Shown here one piece after another: positions 1 to 9,177 of a stretch of DNA of 64,000 bases. The stretch is taken from NCBI RefSeq assembly GCF_002699985.1, contig NZ_LKBT01000056.1:248001-312000 (forward strand), given 5' to 3'. Under the pieces are notes generated by a model. That model worked only from the letters and a program-made list of their open reading frames with translations. It made no database searches and was not told the origin of the DNA. Origin of the DNA: Pseudomonas sp. ICMP 561. GTDB lineage: Bacteria > Pseudomonadota > Gammaproteobacteria > Pseudomonadales > Pseudomonadaceae. The translations under genes and the position numbers were made by a program. Every line of letters starts with the position of its first letter. Position 1 is the first letter of the stretch.

Positions 1-369
1 GCAGCGTTTGATCTGGGGGTCGCGGTGGCGTTGTCGGCTGACGGCGCAGCGGGGCCGCTATCAACGATTTTCAGTTGCCGCACCCTGGGCCTGACCGGCC
101 AACTCAGTGCTGATGCCCAACCTGATTACTTGTCCGGTCTGTTGATCGGGCATGAGCTGGCAACCCTCGCCACTCTGCAGCGTGCCCATCATTCCGAATT
201 GCCTCCCGTCATTCTTCTGGGTGGCGAGCAATTGTGTCTGCGTTACGGGCGAGCCCTGCACGCCTGCGGTTTTCTTCACGTGACGGTGGCAGAACAGGCC
301 ACTGAGCGCGGTCTATGGCAAGTGGCACTCAAAGCCGGCTTGCTCGCCAACATTCCATTAGAGGTCTGA
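1..369 (+). CDS. dgoK: 2-dehydro-3-deoxygalactonokinase, C-terminal part
   Basis: This is the last ~122 residues of the kinase that phosphorylates 2-keto-3-deoxygalactonate to its 6-phosphate in D-galactonate catabolism. The frame is open from base 1, so the gene begins upstream of the window; a GTG at position 25 is internal and not a start. The segments DYLSGLLIGHEL and VILLGGEQLCLRYGRAL look like the C-terminal, sugar-kinase-fold part of DgoK. The family is usually about 300-340 residues, so about two thirds is missing. The stop codon is one base from the ATG of the aldolase gene, which indicates a translationally coupled operon. The identification rests on family recognition plus the neighbours dgoA and dgoD. 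Confidence 0.88.
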   Translation, partial: AAFDLGVAVALSADGAAGPLSTIFSCRTLGLTGQLSADAQPDYLSGLLIGHELATLATLQRAHHSELPPVILLGGEQLCLRYGRALHACGFLHVTVAEQATERGLWQVALKAGLLANIPLEV

Positions 370-370
370 C

Positions 371-1000
371 ATGCTCAAGCAAGCACTGCTCGAAAACGGT
401 TTGATCGCCATTCTGCGTGGTCTGCGTCCGGCAGAAGCGCCCGCCATTGGTGATGTGTTGTATGAGGCGGGTTTCCGGGTCATTGAAGTGCCCCTTAATT
501 CGCCGCAGCCCTATGACAGCATTCGTCTGTTGCGCCAGAGTCTGCCTGCCGATTGCCTGATCGGTGCAGGCACCGTGATGACTCCTGAACAGGTCGACCT
601 GGTCAAGGAGGCGGGCGGGCAGGTCATCGTCATGCCGCACAGTGATGCCAAGGTGTTGCGCGCCGCCAAAGAGGCGGGGTTGTTTCTGTCACCTGGAGTG
701 GCGACACCGACAGAAGCCTTCGCTGCGTTGGCCGAAGGTGCTGATGTGCTGAAGCTTTTTCCGGCTGAGCAAATGAGTCCTGCCGTGGTGAAAGCCTGGC
801 TTGCGGTGTTGCCTATAGGGACAGCACTGGTTCCGGTGGGGGGTATTACCCCGGACAACATGAAGGTCTTTCTGGAGGCAGGCGTCAAAGGTTTCGGTCT
901 CGGCTCGGGTTTGTTCAAACCGGGCATGAGCGCAGCCGAAGTGGGCGAGCGCGCTCATGCCTATGTCGCGGCCTGGAAGCAATTGACCGAACGTTTTTGA
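371..1000 (+). CDS. dgoA: 2-dehydro-3-deoxy-6-phosphogalactonate aldolase
   Basis: This 209-residue class I KDPG/KDPGal aldolase cleaves 2-keto-3-deoxy-6-phosphogalactonate to pyruvate and glyceraldehyde 3-phosphate. The Schiff-base lysine is visible at residue 128 in DVLKLFPAEQ, and the general-base glutamate at residue 39 in VIEVPLNSPQP. A glycine-rich phosphate site follows (VPVGGITPDN, GLGSGLF). The length fits the DgoA branch. It starts one base after the kinase stop and lies 48 bp before dgoD, within one operon. The related enzyme Eda (Entner-Doudoroff) is the main alternative, but the neighbours favour galactonate. Confidence 0.93.
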   Translation: MLKQALLENGLIAILRGLRPAEAPAIGDVLYEAGFRVIEVPLNSPQPYDSIRLLRQSLPADCLIGAGTVMTPEQVDLVKEAGGQVIVMPHSDAKVLRAAKEAGLFLSPGVATPTEAFAALAEGADVLKLFPAEQMSPAVVKAWLAVLPIGTALVPVGGITPDNMKVFLEAGVKGFGLGSGLFKPGMSAAEVGERAHAYVAAWKQLTERF

Positions 1001-1048
1001 GTCAACCAGAGCGCTTCAGGCGCCACTTCAAATAAGAGAATCGCACAC

Positions 1049-2197
1049 ATGAAAATTACCAAACTTACGACTTTTATCGTTCCGCCACGCTGGTGCTTCC
1101 TCAAGGTCGAAACCGACCAAGGCATTACGGGTTGGGGCGAACCGGTGGTTGAAGGCCGTGCTCACACGGTTGCAGCGGCTGTCGAAGAGTTGTCTGACTA
1201 CCTGATCGGCAAAGACCCGCGCAATATCGAAGACATCTGGACCGTGCTCTATCGTGGCGGTTTTTATCGCGGCGGCGCGGTGCACATGAGCGCACTGGCC
1301 GGTATCGATCAGGCGTTGTGGGATATCAAGGGCAAGCATCTGGGGGTATCGGTCAGCGATTTGCTCGGCGGCCAGGTGCGCGACAAGATCCGTGTTTACT
1401 CGTGGATCGGCGGCGACCGCCCGGCTGATACCGCCCGTGCGGCCAAAGAAGCGGTGGAGCGGGGCTTCACTGCGGTGAAGATGAACGGCACCGAAGAGTT
1501 GCAGTTCCTCGATACCTTCGACAAGGTCGACCTCGCGCTGGCCAACGTTGCCGCAGTGCGTGACGCAGTCGGGCCAAACGTGGGCATCGGCGTCGATTTC
1601 CATGGCCGGGTGCACAAACCCATGGCCAAGGTACTGATGAAAGAACTGGACCCGTACAAACTGATGTTCATCGAAGAGCCAGTGCTCAGCGAGAACTACG
1701 AGGCGTTGAAAGAGCTGGCGCCCTTGACCAGTACGCCGATTGCCCTGGGCGAAAGGCTGTTCTCGCGCTGGGATTTCAAGCGCGTGTTGAGCGAAGGCTA
1801 CGTCGACATTATCCAGCCTGATGCGTCCCATGCCGGTGGTATCACTGAGACTCGCAAGATCGCCAACATGGCTGAAGCCTACGACGTCGCCCTTGCGTTA
1901 CATTGCCCGCTCGGTCCGATAGCCCTGGCTGCGTGCCTGCAACTGGATGCGGTCTGCTACAACGCCTTCATTCAAGAGCAGAGCCTGGGTATTCACTACA
2001 ACGAGAGTAATGACCTGCTGGATTACATCAAGAATCCCGAGGTGTTCGATTACGACAAAGGCATGGTGAAAATTCCCAACGGACCCGGCCTGGGCATCGA
2101 GATCAACGAAGAGTACGTCAAGGAGCGCGCGGCTATCGGCCATCGCTGGCGCAACCCGATCTGGCGCCATGCCGATGGCAGCTTTGCGGAGTGGTGA
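1049..2197 (+). CDS. dgoD: D-galactonate dehydratase
   Basis: This 382-residue enolase-superfamily enzyme dehydrates D-galactonate to 2-keto-3-deoxygalactonate, the first step of the pathway. The three metal ligands fall at D183 (GVDFHGRVH), E209 (MFIEEP) and E235 (ALGERLFSR). H185 next to the first ligand and the later histidine in LHCPLGPIALA (about residue 285) are the catalytic acid/base pair known for this family. The length and motif positions match characterised GalD/DgoD closely. The start ATG at 1049 begins MKITKLTTFIVPPRWCFLKV, the usual N-terminus. Logical order in the pathway is dgoT, dgoD, dgoK, dgoA. Confidence 0.96.
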   Translation: MKITKLTTFIVPPRWCFLKVETDQGITGWGEPVVEGRAHTVAAAVEELSDYLIGKDPRNIEDIWTVLYRGGFYRGGAVHMSALAGIDQALWDIKGKHLGVSVSDLLGGQVRDKIRVYSWIGGDRPADTARAAKEAVERGFTAVKMNGTEELQFLDTFDKVDLALANVAAVRDAVGPNVGIGVDFHGRVHKPMAKVLMKELDPYKLMFIEEPVLSENYEALKELAPLTSTPIALGERLFSRWDFKRVLSEGYVDIIQPDASHAGGITETRKIANMAEAYDVALALHCPLGPIALAACLQLDAVCYNAFIQEQSLGIHYNESNDLLDYIKNPEVFDYDKGMVKIPNGPGLGIEINEEYVKERAAIGHRWRNPIWRHADGSFAEW

Positions 2198-2221
2198 TTT
2201 CTCAGGCTGACGCCTGACCCT

Positions 2222-2297
2222 TGTAGGAGCTGCCGAAGGCTGCGAAAGCGATCTGCCTGAATCACCGCGATTCGCAGCCTTTGGCAGCTCCTACAGG
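2222..2297. repeat. Inverted repeat, TGTAGGAGC-type (REP-like)
   Basis: A ~76-bp imperfect palindrome runs from TGTAGGAGCTGCCGAAGGCT to AGCCTTTGGCAGCTCCTACA, with ~30 bp of less symmetric sequence between. It lies between dgoD and the transporter gene. The same half-site (GGAGCTGCCGAAGGCTGCGA) recurs inside the composite elements at 30241 and 42700. It may act as an mRNA-stabilising hairpin inside the operon. Confidence 0.85.
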
Positions 2298-2347
2298 GGG
2301 TCACCAGTTCATAGCGACCTCAATAAAGACAAAAAGAGGCACCTCAC

Positions 2348-3658
2348 ATGCAAACCCGCACTCTCGAAGGGGCGGCGTCTTTAGTCACGCCTACCCGCAA
2401 GCGTTATTTCATCATGGTCCTGTTGTTCATCACCGTCGTGATCAACTATCTGGACCGCAGCAACCTGTCCATCGCCGCGCCTGCGCTGACCAGCGAACTG
2501 GGTATCGATCCGGTGCATGTCGGATTGATTTTCTCGGCATTCGGCTGGACTTACGCGGCCATGCAATTACCCGGTGGCTGGCTCGTCGACCGTGTACCGC
2601 CACGAATCCTGTACACCGTCGCATTGGCGCTGTGGTCCATCGCGACCATCATGCTCGGCTTCGCTGCCAGCTTCATCGCGCTGTTCGTTTTGCGCATGGC
2701 AGTGGGCGCCCTGGAAGCACCGGCGTATCCCATCAACAGTCGTGTCGTCACCACCTGGTTTCCCGAGCGTGAGCGGGCCACGGCCATTGGCTTCTATACC
2801 TCAGGGCAGTTTGTCGGTCTGGCATTTCTGACACCGGTGCTGGCCTGGCTGCAAGCGCACTACGGCTGGCACATGGTGTTCGTCAGCACTGGTGCGGTGG
2901 GCGTGCTCTGGGCGGTTATCTGGTACATGGTGTATCGCGAGCCTCGTGATTTCAAAGGCGTCAACGAGGCAGAAATCGAGTTGATTCGCGAAGGCGGCGG
3001 GCTGGTGGATATCCAGGCTGACACGGCCAAAGAAAAACGTCCGTTCAGTTGGGCGGATCTGGGCATCGTGCTCACCAAACGCAAGCTTTGGGGGATCTAC
3101 CTCGGTCAGTTCTGCCTGAACTCGACGCTGTGGTTCTTTCTGACCTGGTTCCCGACCTATCTCGTGAAATACCGCGGCATGGATTTCATCAAGTCCGGCC
3201 TGTTGGCGTCGCTGCCATTTCTCGCGGCATTCATCGGTGTGCTGTGTTCGGGATTTTTCTCTGACTGGCTGATCCGTCGCGGTCATACCGTAGGTTTTGC
3301 GCGCAAATTGCCGATCATTGCCGGTCTACTGATTTCCACCTCGATCATTGGCGCCAACTTCGTTGATTCGACGCCGTTGGTCATCGCATTTCTGGCGCTG
3401 GCGTTCTTCGGCAATGGTCTGGCGTCCATCACCTGGTCGCTGGTATCGACCCTGGCCCCGGCGCGTCTGCTGGGCCTGACGGGCGGGACCTTCAACTTCA
3501 TCGGCAACCTGTCGGCCATTGCCACGCCTATCGTGATTGGCTTCTTGGTGTCCGGCGATTCCTTTGCGCCTGCTATTACCTACATCTCAGTGCTGGCGCT
3601 GCTGGGGGCGCTGTCCTACATCCTGCTGGTGGGCAAGGTCGAGCGTATCGAGCTTTAA
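2348..3658 (+). CDS. dgoT: MFS transporter, probable D-galactonate symporter
   Basis: This 436-residue major facilitator superfamily protein belongs to the anion:cation symporter branch and probably imports D-galactonate with protons across the inner membrane. Around 12 hydrophobic segments are visible. The signature NYLDRSNLSIAAP near residue 35 is characteristic of the hexuronate/galactonate/glucarate transporters, and the loop GGWLVDRVPPR after the second helix is the MFS motif A region. It follows dgoD after a repeat-containing 150-bp gap and ends just before a clear terminator, so it closes the operon. Substrate assignment comes from context; glucarate or another hexonate is possible. 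Confidence 0.8.
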   Translation: MQTRTLEGAASLVTPTRKRYFIMVLLFITVVINYLDRSNLSIAAPALTSELGIDPVHVGLIFSAFGWTYAAMQLPGGWLVDRVPPRILYTVALALWSIATIMLGFAASFIALFVLRMAVGALEAPAYPINSRVVTTWFPERERATAIGFYTSGQFVGLAFLTPVLAWLQAHYGWHMVFVSTGAVGVLWAVIWYMVYREPRDFKGVNEAEIELIREGGGLVDIQADTAKEKRPFSWADLGIVLTKRKLWGIYLGQFCLNSTLWFFLTWFPTYLVKYRGMDFIKSGLLASLPFLAAFIGVLCSGFFSDWLIRRGHTVGFARKLPIIAGLLISTSIIGANFVDSTPLVIAFLALAFFGNGLASITWSLVSTLAPARLLGLTGGTFNFIGNLSAIATPIVIGFLVSGDSFAPAITYISVLALLGALSYILLVGKVERIEL

Positions 3659-3689
3659 CCGCGGATATCGGAAGTAGCATGGAGATGAG

Positions 3690-3717
3690 CTGGCGGCGAT
3701 AATGCCGCCAGTTTTTT
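3690..3717 (+). terminator. Rho-independent terminator after dgo operon
   Basis: A perfect 8-bp stem CTGGCGGC / GCCGCCAG with a 6-base loop is followed by six T residues. It separates the galactonate operon from the downstream IclR regulator gene. Confidence 0.9.
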
Positions 3718-3734
3718 GAGGGGATAAGCCTGAT

Positions 3735-4544
3735 ATGTCGCAAGCGCTCGACGACACAGCAAGCAGCACTTCCAAAGATTCGGCGCCGACGGGTACGCAG
3801 ACCCTGTTGCGCGGGCTGGGCGTGGTTCAGGCCGTCGCCGACGGTGCACGGGACCTCAAGGAAATTGCCCGGCGCATTGGCACCACGCGCAGCACTACGC
3901 ACCGGTTGGTCAGTTGCCTGGTGGAGGAGCGTTATCTGCGGGTATTGCCTCAGGTCGGCTACCTGCTGGGGCCCAAGTTGATCGAGCTGGGCTTTCAGGC
4001 GCGGGAAGAGGTGCCTTTGGCGATATTGGCCCGGCCTTATCTGGATGAGCTTTCACAGTTGACCGGCGACACTGTCCACCTCGCGATTCGTGACGGCGAC
4101 GAGGTGCTTTATCTGCACAAGAATCCTGGGCGTAACGGTCCGGAAATGCGTTCACGAGTTGGCCATCGTATGCCGCTGGCGCGTACCGGGATCGGCAAGG
4201 CGCTGCTGCTGGACAGCGTGGAAAGCGAGTGGCTGCGGCTGTACCAGGTCAGTTTGCCGGAAGTGGCGCGCAACCCGTTGTGGCCCGCTCATGAGGAGCA
4301 GTCCTGGGAGCAGGTGCGTCAGCGTATGCATGAGTACGTGGAAGGCGGTTACGCGTTTGATCTTGAGGATAACGAGCCGTCGATCCGCTGCGTGGCAGCG
4401 CCGATTCGTGATGCGGGCAAGCACATTGTTGCCGGCATCAGCATCGCCAGTACCGTGCCTTACATGCCGTTGGAGAAAATGGCCGAGCTGGTGCCGTTGA
4501 TCAAGGAGACGGCGGCCAGGTTGTCGGCGGAGTTGGGAGGTTGA
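3735..4544 (+). CDS. IclR family transcriptional regulator
   Basis: This 269-residue protein has an N-terminal winged helix at about residues 25-85 (DLKEIARRIGTTRSTTHRLV is the helix-turn-helix) and a C-terminal IclR effector domain (GDTVHLAIRDGDEVLYL, MPLARTGIGKALL, SIRCVAAPIRD). IclR proteins bind small carbon-source metabolites and repress or activate catabolic operons. It follows the dgo transporter after a strong terminator with its own GGGGATA ribosome site, so it is likely transcribed independently. Regulation of the dgo genes is plausible from position, though in many bacteria dgo is controlled by a GntR protein (DgoR) that would lie outside the window. Confidence 0.9.
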   Translation: MSQALDDTASSTSKDSAPTGTQTLLRGLGVVQAVADGARDLKEIARRIGTTRSTTHRLVSCLVEERYLRVLPQVGYLLGPKLIELGFQAREEVPLAILARPYLDELSQLTGDTVHLAIRDGDEVLYLHKNPGRNGPEMRSRVGHRMPLARTGIGKALLLDSVESEWLRLYQVSLPEVARNPLWPAHEEQSWEQVRQRMHEYVEGGYAFDLEDNEPSIRCVAAPIRDAGKHIVAGISIASTVPYMPLEKMAELVPLIKETAARLSAELGG

Positions 4545-4554
4545 ACACCAGCCT

Positions 4555-4644
4555 CTGTAGGAGTGAGCTTGCTCGCGATGCGATATGACAGTCGACAAAT
4601 AACTGACTGGTCTGACGCTATCGCGAGCAAGCTCACTCCTACAG
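4555..4644. repeat. Inverted repeat, GTAGGAGTGAGC-type (REP-like)
   Basis: This 90-bp palindrome runs CTGTAGGAGTGAGCTTGCTC ... GAGCAAGCTCACTCCTACAG. It lies between the convergent ends of the iclR and alcohol dehydrogenase genes, where it may act as a bidirectional transcription barrier. A near-identical copy lies at 45100-45189. Confidence 0.9.
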
Positions 4645-4658
4645 TATTTCTGCGGTTG

Positions 4659-5711
4659 TTACGCTTTCAGCGTCGCCATATCAATCACAAAGCGATACTT
4701 CACATCGCCTTTTACGACGCGCTCGAACGCTTCGTTGATGTTACGGATGTCGAGCATTTCGATATCGCAGGTGATGTCGTGTTCGGCGCAGAAATCCAGC
4801 ACTTCCTGGGTTTCGGCCATGCCACCAATCATCGAGCCAGCCAGTACCTTGCGGGACATGACCAGGTTCACTGCGTTCACCGGCGGATCTACAGGCTCGA
4901 TCAGACCGACCAGAATATGCACGCCATCGAAGCGCAGGGTCTGCAGGTAGGGGTTGAGATCGTGCTGCACGGGGATGGTGTCCAGCAGGAAGTTGAATGT
5001 CCCTGCGACCGCTTGCATCTGGGCTTCGTCGGTTGAGATAACCACGTGATCAGCACCCTGACGACGACCTTCTTCTGCCTTGCTGGCGGAGCGAGTGAAC
5101 AGGGTGACTTCAGCGCCCATCGCCTTGGCGAATTTGATGCCCATGTGGCCCAGACCGCCCATGCCCAATACACCAACCTTGTCACCAGCTTTCACACCGT
5201 AGTGCTTGAGCGGCGAGTAGGTGGTAATACCTGCGCACAGAATCGGTGCTGCACTGGCGAGGTTCAGTTTTTCAGGGATGCTCACCACGAAACGTTCGCT
5301 GACCACGATGCTGTCGGAGTAGCCGCCCATGGTCAGGCTGCCGTCAATGCGGTCCTGTCCGGCATAGGTTGGGGTCATGCCGTTCTGGCAGTAGTTTTCC
5401 AGATCCGCTTTACAGGCGTCGCACGTACGGCAGGAGTCAACCATGCAGCCAACACCCACGAGATCGCCGACTTTGTACTTGCTGACATCAGCACCGACCG
5501 CCGTGACTTTGCCGACGATTTCGTGGCCGGGCATCAGTGGGTAAGCAGCGAAGCCCCACTCGTCGCGGGCCTGGTGGATGTCGGAGTGGCAGACGCCGCA
5601 GAACATGATTTCGATGGCCACATCATCCGGGCGCGGGCTGCGGCGTTCGAAGGACATGGGGGCGAGGGGCGCGGTCGATGATTGAGCGGCATAACCGATA
5701 GCTGTGTACAT
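4659..5711 (-). CDS. Zinc-dependent NAD(P) alcohol dehydrogenase (YahK/cinnamyl-ADH type)
   Basis: This 350-residue medium-chain dehydrogenase probably interconverts aldehydes and primary alcohols with NADPH. The catalytic zinc ligands appear in FCGVCHSD (about residue 37) and MPGHEIVG. The structural zinc lobe follows as four cysteines in DSCRTCDACKADLENYC. The Rossmann nucleotide site is GMGGLGHMGIKFAKAMGA, and the following TLFTRS suggests NADP preference. Length and motifs match the YahK/CAD group. It is divergent, across 178 bp, from an AraC regulator that probably controls it. The physiological substrate is unknown. Confidence 0.92.
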   Translation of the reverse strand: MYTAIGYAAQSSTAPLAPMSFERRSPRPDDVAIEIMFCGVCHSDIHQARDEWGFAAYPLMPGHEIVGKVTAVGADVSKYKVGDLVGVGCMVDSCRTCDACKADLENYCQNGMTPTYAGQDRIDGSLTMGGYSDSIVVSERFVVSIPEKLNLASAAPILCAGITTYSPLKHYGVKAGDKVGVLGMGGLGHMGIKFAKAMGAEVTLFTRSASKAEEGRRQGADHVVISTDEAQMQAVAGTFNFLLDTIPVQHDLNPYLQTLRFDGVHILVGLIEPVDPPVNAVNLVMSRKVLAGSMIGGMAETQEVLDFCAEHDITCDIEMLDIRNINEAFERVVKGDVKYRFVIDMATLKA

Positions 5712-5889
5712 GGTGAACCTCGCAAGGCAATCAATAATTGAGGCTGACCAGTTTGCGGGAAGGCAGGGTTCAGGGCCATGACCATTCCTCCGCGACTCAT
5801 GCCTGATCCTCCGGAGGTTTTGGGTTTGATGTTGCTACATGTGGCATTTCTGCGATCATGCAGCTGTCTAATCCTCCGCCCGGTGCCCC

Positions 5890-6795
5890 ATGTCGTTGCC
5901 TCATCAAACCGATGCCAATGCCACCCTTGTTTCTCTTATCAAGCCACTGGCGACGCGTCCAGGTTTCGTGCCGACGTTGCTGCCCGAAGTCAACGTAGTG
6001 TCGCTCTCTACCTATGTTGCAAGCAGCCCGCAGATCTACGAGCCGAGCCTGATGATCATCGCCCAGGGCGGCAAGCTGGCGAGCCTGGGTACACGAACCT
6101 TCGATTATGGTGCCGGGCATTATCTGGTTCAGGCGCTTTCGGTGCCGTTCATGTGCGAAACCTTTGCCACGCCTGAGGCGCCGTTGTTTGGCGTTTCTGT
6201 GGCGATTGACCGGGTGATGCTGGGTGAGCTGGTGCAGGCCATGGGGCCAATGCCGGATCAGATTGTGGAAGCGCAGACTCCGGAGTCCATGACTTCGGTG
6301 TTGCTGGATGCGCCGATGCGGGAAAGTGTCGAGCGATTGTTGCGCTGCCTGCACGATCCGCTGGATTGTCAGGTACTGGGTCCGTCGCGGTTGCGCGAGG
6401 TGTTGTATGCCGCGTTGCGCGGTCCTCAAGCCGGGGTGTTACGTGCGTTGGTCGCCCAGCAGAGCCATTTCTCGCGTGTTGCAGCATCGCTGGCGTATCT
6501 GCATAGCCATTACGCCGAGCCGTTGAATGTGGAAACCCTGGCACGGCAGGCCAACATGAGTGCTTCAACTTTCCATGAGCATTTCAAACGCAGCACCTTG
6601 CTGTCGCCGGTGCAGTATCTGAAACGTCTGCGTCTGCTCAAGGCCCAACAAATGCTGATTGCCGAAGGGATGGGAGTGGCGCAGGTTGCGCATTGCGTCG
6701 GGTATCAAAGCACGTCGCAGTTCAGTCGTGAGTACAAACGCTACTTTGACCGGAACCCGGGCGAAGAGGGGCTGCAGCTGCGAATCCCTGCTTGA
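5890..6795 (+). CDS. AraC family regulator with AraC_N domain
   Basis: This 301-residue protein has an N-terminal AraC-type regulator domain (about residues 15-170; PSLMIIAQGGKLASLG) and a C-terminal double helix-turn-helix (NVETLARQANMSASTFHEHF, then VAHCVGYQSTSQFSREYKR). The N-terminal type is the one found in YqhC, which activates an aldehyde reductase gene in E. coli. Its divergent position beside an alcohol dehydrogenase suggests a similar aldehyde-responsive pair. This is inference from arrangement; no operator was identified in the 178-bp gap. Confidence 0.92.
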   Translation: MSLPHQTDANATLVSLIKPLATRPGFVPTLLPEVNVVSLSTYVASSPQIYEPSLMIIAQGGKLASLGTRTFDYGAGHYLVQALSVPFMCETFATPEAPLFGVSVAIDRVMLGELVQAMGPMPDQIVEAQTPESMTSVLLDAPMRESVERLLRCLHDPLDCQVLGPSRLREVLYAALRGPQAGVLRALVAQQSHFSRVAASLAYLHSHYAEPLNVETLARQANMSASTFHEHFKRSTLLSPVQYLKRLRLLKAQQMLIAEGMGVAQVAHCVGYQSTSQFSREYKRYFDRNPGEEGLQLRIPA

Positions 6796-6850
6796 TCCAA
6801 AACCTGAGCTGCCCCGGTGAGCATGGCACCCTCTTGCGGCAAACTTTGAT

Positions 6851-6945
6851 TCTGTTGGAGCGAGGCTTGCCCGCGAAGCAGGCGACTCGGTAAGGCAGAA
6901 GCACCGCGTTATCGTTCTTCGCGGGCAAGCCTCGCTCCAACAGAG
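6851..6945. repeat. Inverted repeat, GTTGGAGCGAGGC-type (REP-like)
   Basis: A ~95-bp palindrome, TCTGTTGGAGCGAGGCTTGC ... GCAAGCCTCGCTCCAACAGA, lies between the convergent ends of the AraC gene and the ETF-ubiquinone oxidoreductase gene. Confidence 0.9.
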
Positions 6946-7007
6946 AATCCGTCAATTGACGTTGTTATATGTAGCTTAACGCGAGACACAGCGCCACCGC
7001 AGGGGCG

Positions 7008-8663
7008 CTACATATTCGGGTAGGTCGGGCCGCCGCTGCCTTCCGGTGTCACCCACGTGATGTTCTGCGAAGGGTCCTTGATGTCACAGGTCTTGCAGTG
7101 CACGCAGTTCTGGGCATTGATCTGGAAGCGCTTCTCGCCGTCTTCCTGTGTCACCACTTCATAGACGCCAGCCGGGCAGTAACGTTGAGCGGGCTCGTCA
7201 TACAGCGGCAGGTTTTTGCCAATCGGGATGCTTGGGTCGGTCAGCTTCAGGTGGCACGGCTGTTCTTCTTCGTGGTTAGTACCGGAGATGAATACCGAGC
7301 TGAGCTTGTCAAAGCTGAGTTTGCCGTCGGGTTTCGGGTAGTCGATCTTCGCCGAGTCTGCTGCAAGCTTCATGCAGGCATAATCCGGCTTGGTGTCGTG
7401 CAGCGTGAACGGCAGCTTGCCACCGAAGATGTTCTGATCAACAAAGTTGAACGCGCCGCCCATGATTGCGCCGTACTTGTGCAGGGCCGGGCCGAAGTTG
7501 CGGCTGGCGAACAGCTCTTCGTGCAGCCAGCTGTTTTTGAAGGCTGAGACATAAGTGTTCAGCTCATCACCGCCTTCCTTGCCCGCCAACAACGCCTCTG
7601 CTACCGATTCAGCGGCCAGCATGCCGGACTTCATGGCTGTGTGGCTGCCTTTGATCTTGGCAAAGTTCAGTGTGCCCAGATCGCAACCGATCAGTGCGCC
7701 GCCCGGGAAGACCATCTTCGGCAGCGAATTGAGACCGCCTTTGCAGATGGCTCGTGCGCCGTAGCTGATGCGCTTGCCGCCTTCAAGGTACTGCGCGACC
7801 ACCGGGTGGTGCTTATAGCGCTGGAATTCGTCAAACGGCGAGAGGTAAGGGTTGCTGTACGACAGGTCGACGATCAGGCCCACGACCACCTGATTATTTT
7901 CCAGGTGATAAAGGAAAGAACCGCCCATGTTTTCGTCGTCCAGCGGCCAGCCAGCGGTATGCACCACCAGACCTTGTTCATGTTTGGCCGGGTCGACTTC
8001 CCAGATTTCTTTCAGGCCGATGCCGTAGTGCTGGGCGTCAGCGTCGGTATCAAGGTTGAAGCGTTTGATCAGTTGCTTGCCGATGTGACCACGGCAGCCT
8101 TCGGCGAACAGCGTGTATTTGCCGCGCAATTCCATGCCGGGGGTGTACAGACCGTCTTTTGGCTGACCCTCGCGGTCGACACCCAGATCACCGGTGATGA
8201 TGCCGCGTACTACGCCGCTTTCATCGATCAGCGCTTCCTGGGCAGCAAAGCCCGGGTAGATTTCAACGCCCAGGTTCTCGGCCTGCTGGGCGAGCCAGCG
8301 GCACAGATTGCCCAGAGAGATAATATAGTTGCCCTCGTTGTGCATGGTCTTGGGCACAAAGAGGTCCGGGACTTTCACTGATTTTTCGGCACTGCGCAGG
8401 ACGTAGATGTCGTCACGCTTGACTGGAGTGTTCAGCGGCGCGCCGAGGTCTTTCCAGTCCGGGAACAATTCGTTTAGCGCGCGGGGTTCGAACACTGCGC
8501 CAGAGAGGATGTGTGCGCCAACTTCGGAGCCTTTTTCCACCACGCAGACGCTGATTTCCTGACCGGCTTCAGCAGCCTTTTGTTTTAGACGGCACGCGGC
8601 AGAAAGCCCGGCGGGGCCGGCACCGACGATGACGACGTCGAATTCCATAAATTCGCGTTCCAC
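7008..8663 (-). CDS. Electron transfer flavoprotein-ubiquinone oxidoreductase
   Basis: This 551-residue membrane-associated flavoprotein passes electrons from reduced ETF (fed by acyl-CoA and other dehydrogenases) to ubiquinone. The FAD dinucleotide motif GAGPAGLSAACRL is near residue 13. A C-terminal 4Fe-4S cluster is shown by CPAGVYE plus CVHCKTCDIKDPSQNI. The stretch GGLNSLPKMVFPGGALIG is typical of the family. Length is normal. It is divergent from etfBA, its electron donor, across a 514-bp region containing a PsrA-type site. The start MEREFMEFDVVIVGAG is supported by a GGAGATAG ribosome site. Confidence 0.97.
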   Translation of the reverse strand: MEREFMEFDVVIVGAGPAGLSAACRLKQKAAEAGQEISVCVVEKGSEVGAHILSGAVFEPRALNELFPDWKDLGAPLNTPVKRDDIYVLRSAEKSVKVPDLFVPKTMHNEGNYIISLGNLCRWLAQQAENLGVEIYPGFAAQEALIDESGVVRGIITGDLGVDREGQPKDGLYTPGMELRGKYTLFAEGCRGHIGKQLIKRFNLDTDADAQHYGIGLKEIWEVDPAKHEQGLVVHTAGWPLDDENMGGSFLYHLENNQVVVGLIVDLSYSNPYLSPFDEFQRYKHHPVVAQYLEGGKRISYGARAICKGGLNSLPKMVFPGGALIGCDLGTLNFAKIKGSHTAMKSGMLAAESVAEALLAGKEGGDELNTYVSAFKNSWLHEELFASRNFGPALHKYGAIMGGAFNFVDQNIFGGKLPFTLHDTKPDYACMKLAADSAKIDYPKPDGKLSFDKLSSVFISGTNHEEEQPCHLKLTDPSIPIGKNLPLYDEPAQRYCPAGVYEVVTQEDGEKRFQINAQNCVHCKTCDIKDPSQNITWVTPEGSGGPTYPNM

Positions 8664-8779
8664 AGGCTATCTCCTACTCAAGGCTCACAGTATTTTTTTA
8701 TATGCAGCGGTGCGGGGCATCAGTAACCCACATCTTTTAATGCTGCGCAGTATATCTACACCACCCGGCAGGGCCAATA

Positions 8780-8793
8780 CAAACGTTTGTTTG
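8780..8793. promoter_or_regulatory. Candidate PsrA operator between ETF-QO and etfBA
   Basis: The sequence CAAAC-GTTT-GTTTG exactly fits the published PsrA pattern (G/C)AAAC-N2-4-GTTT(G/C). PsrA is a TetR-type regulator that senses long-chain fatty acids in Pseudomonas. The site lies ~115 bp upstream of ETF-QO in the 514-bp divergent region (8664-9177). I see no other clear signal in that region apart from a GAGAGAAACGAGGAA ribosome site before etfB. Confidence 0.6.
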
Positions 8794-9177
8794 AAATGGC
8801 CGCAGGCCAGATAAAACGCAGACGCGCGGCTCATGACTGGCGGTTTTGTCGTATTGACCGCATAACGGCTTGCGGTCAAGATACGGACGGTTTTGCGCTC
8901 GCCGTAGGCTGAACATCGCCTGAACTGCACCTCTGAGGCGTCACGAGCGCGTTGCAGACAATCCAGGTCACGATTATTGCGGGTGCAAAGTTTACACGCC
9001 TGCATTGCCCAGATGTGCGGCATCTGGCGTTTATCCCTGTTTAGGTGGCTTGTTTATTGAGGTCACCGTTCGTTCTGTACGAATACGGCTGTTTCCAGAG
9101 GTTGCTTCACGGGTACATATGCATCGCCGGGTCTGCACCGGGCGACTTTCTTTTCACCGGAGAGAAACGAGGAATCC

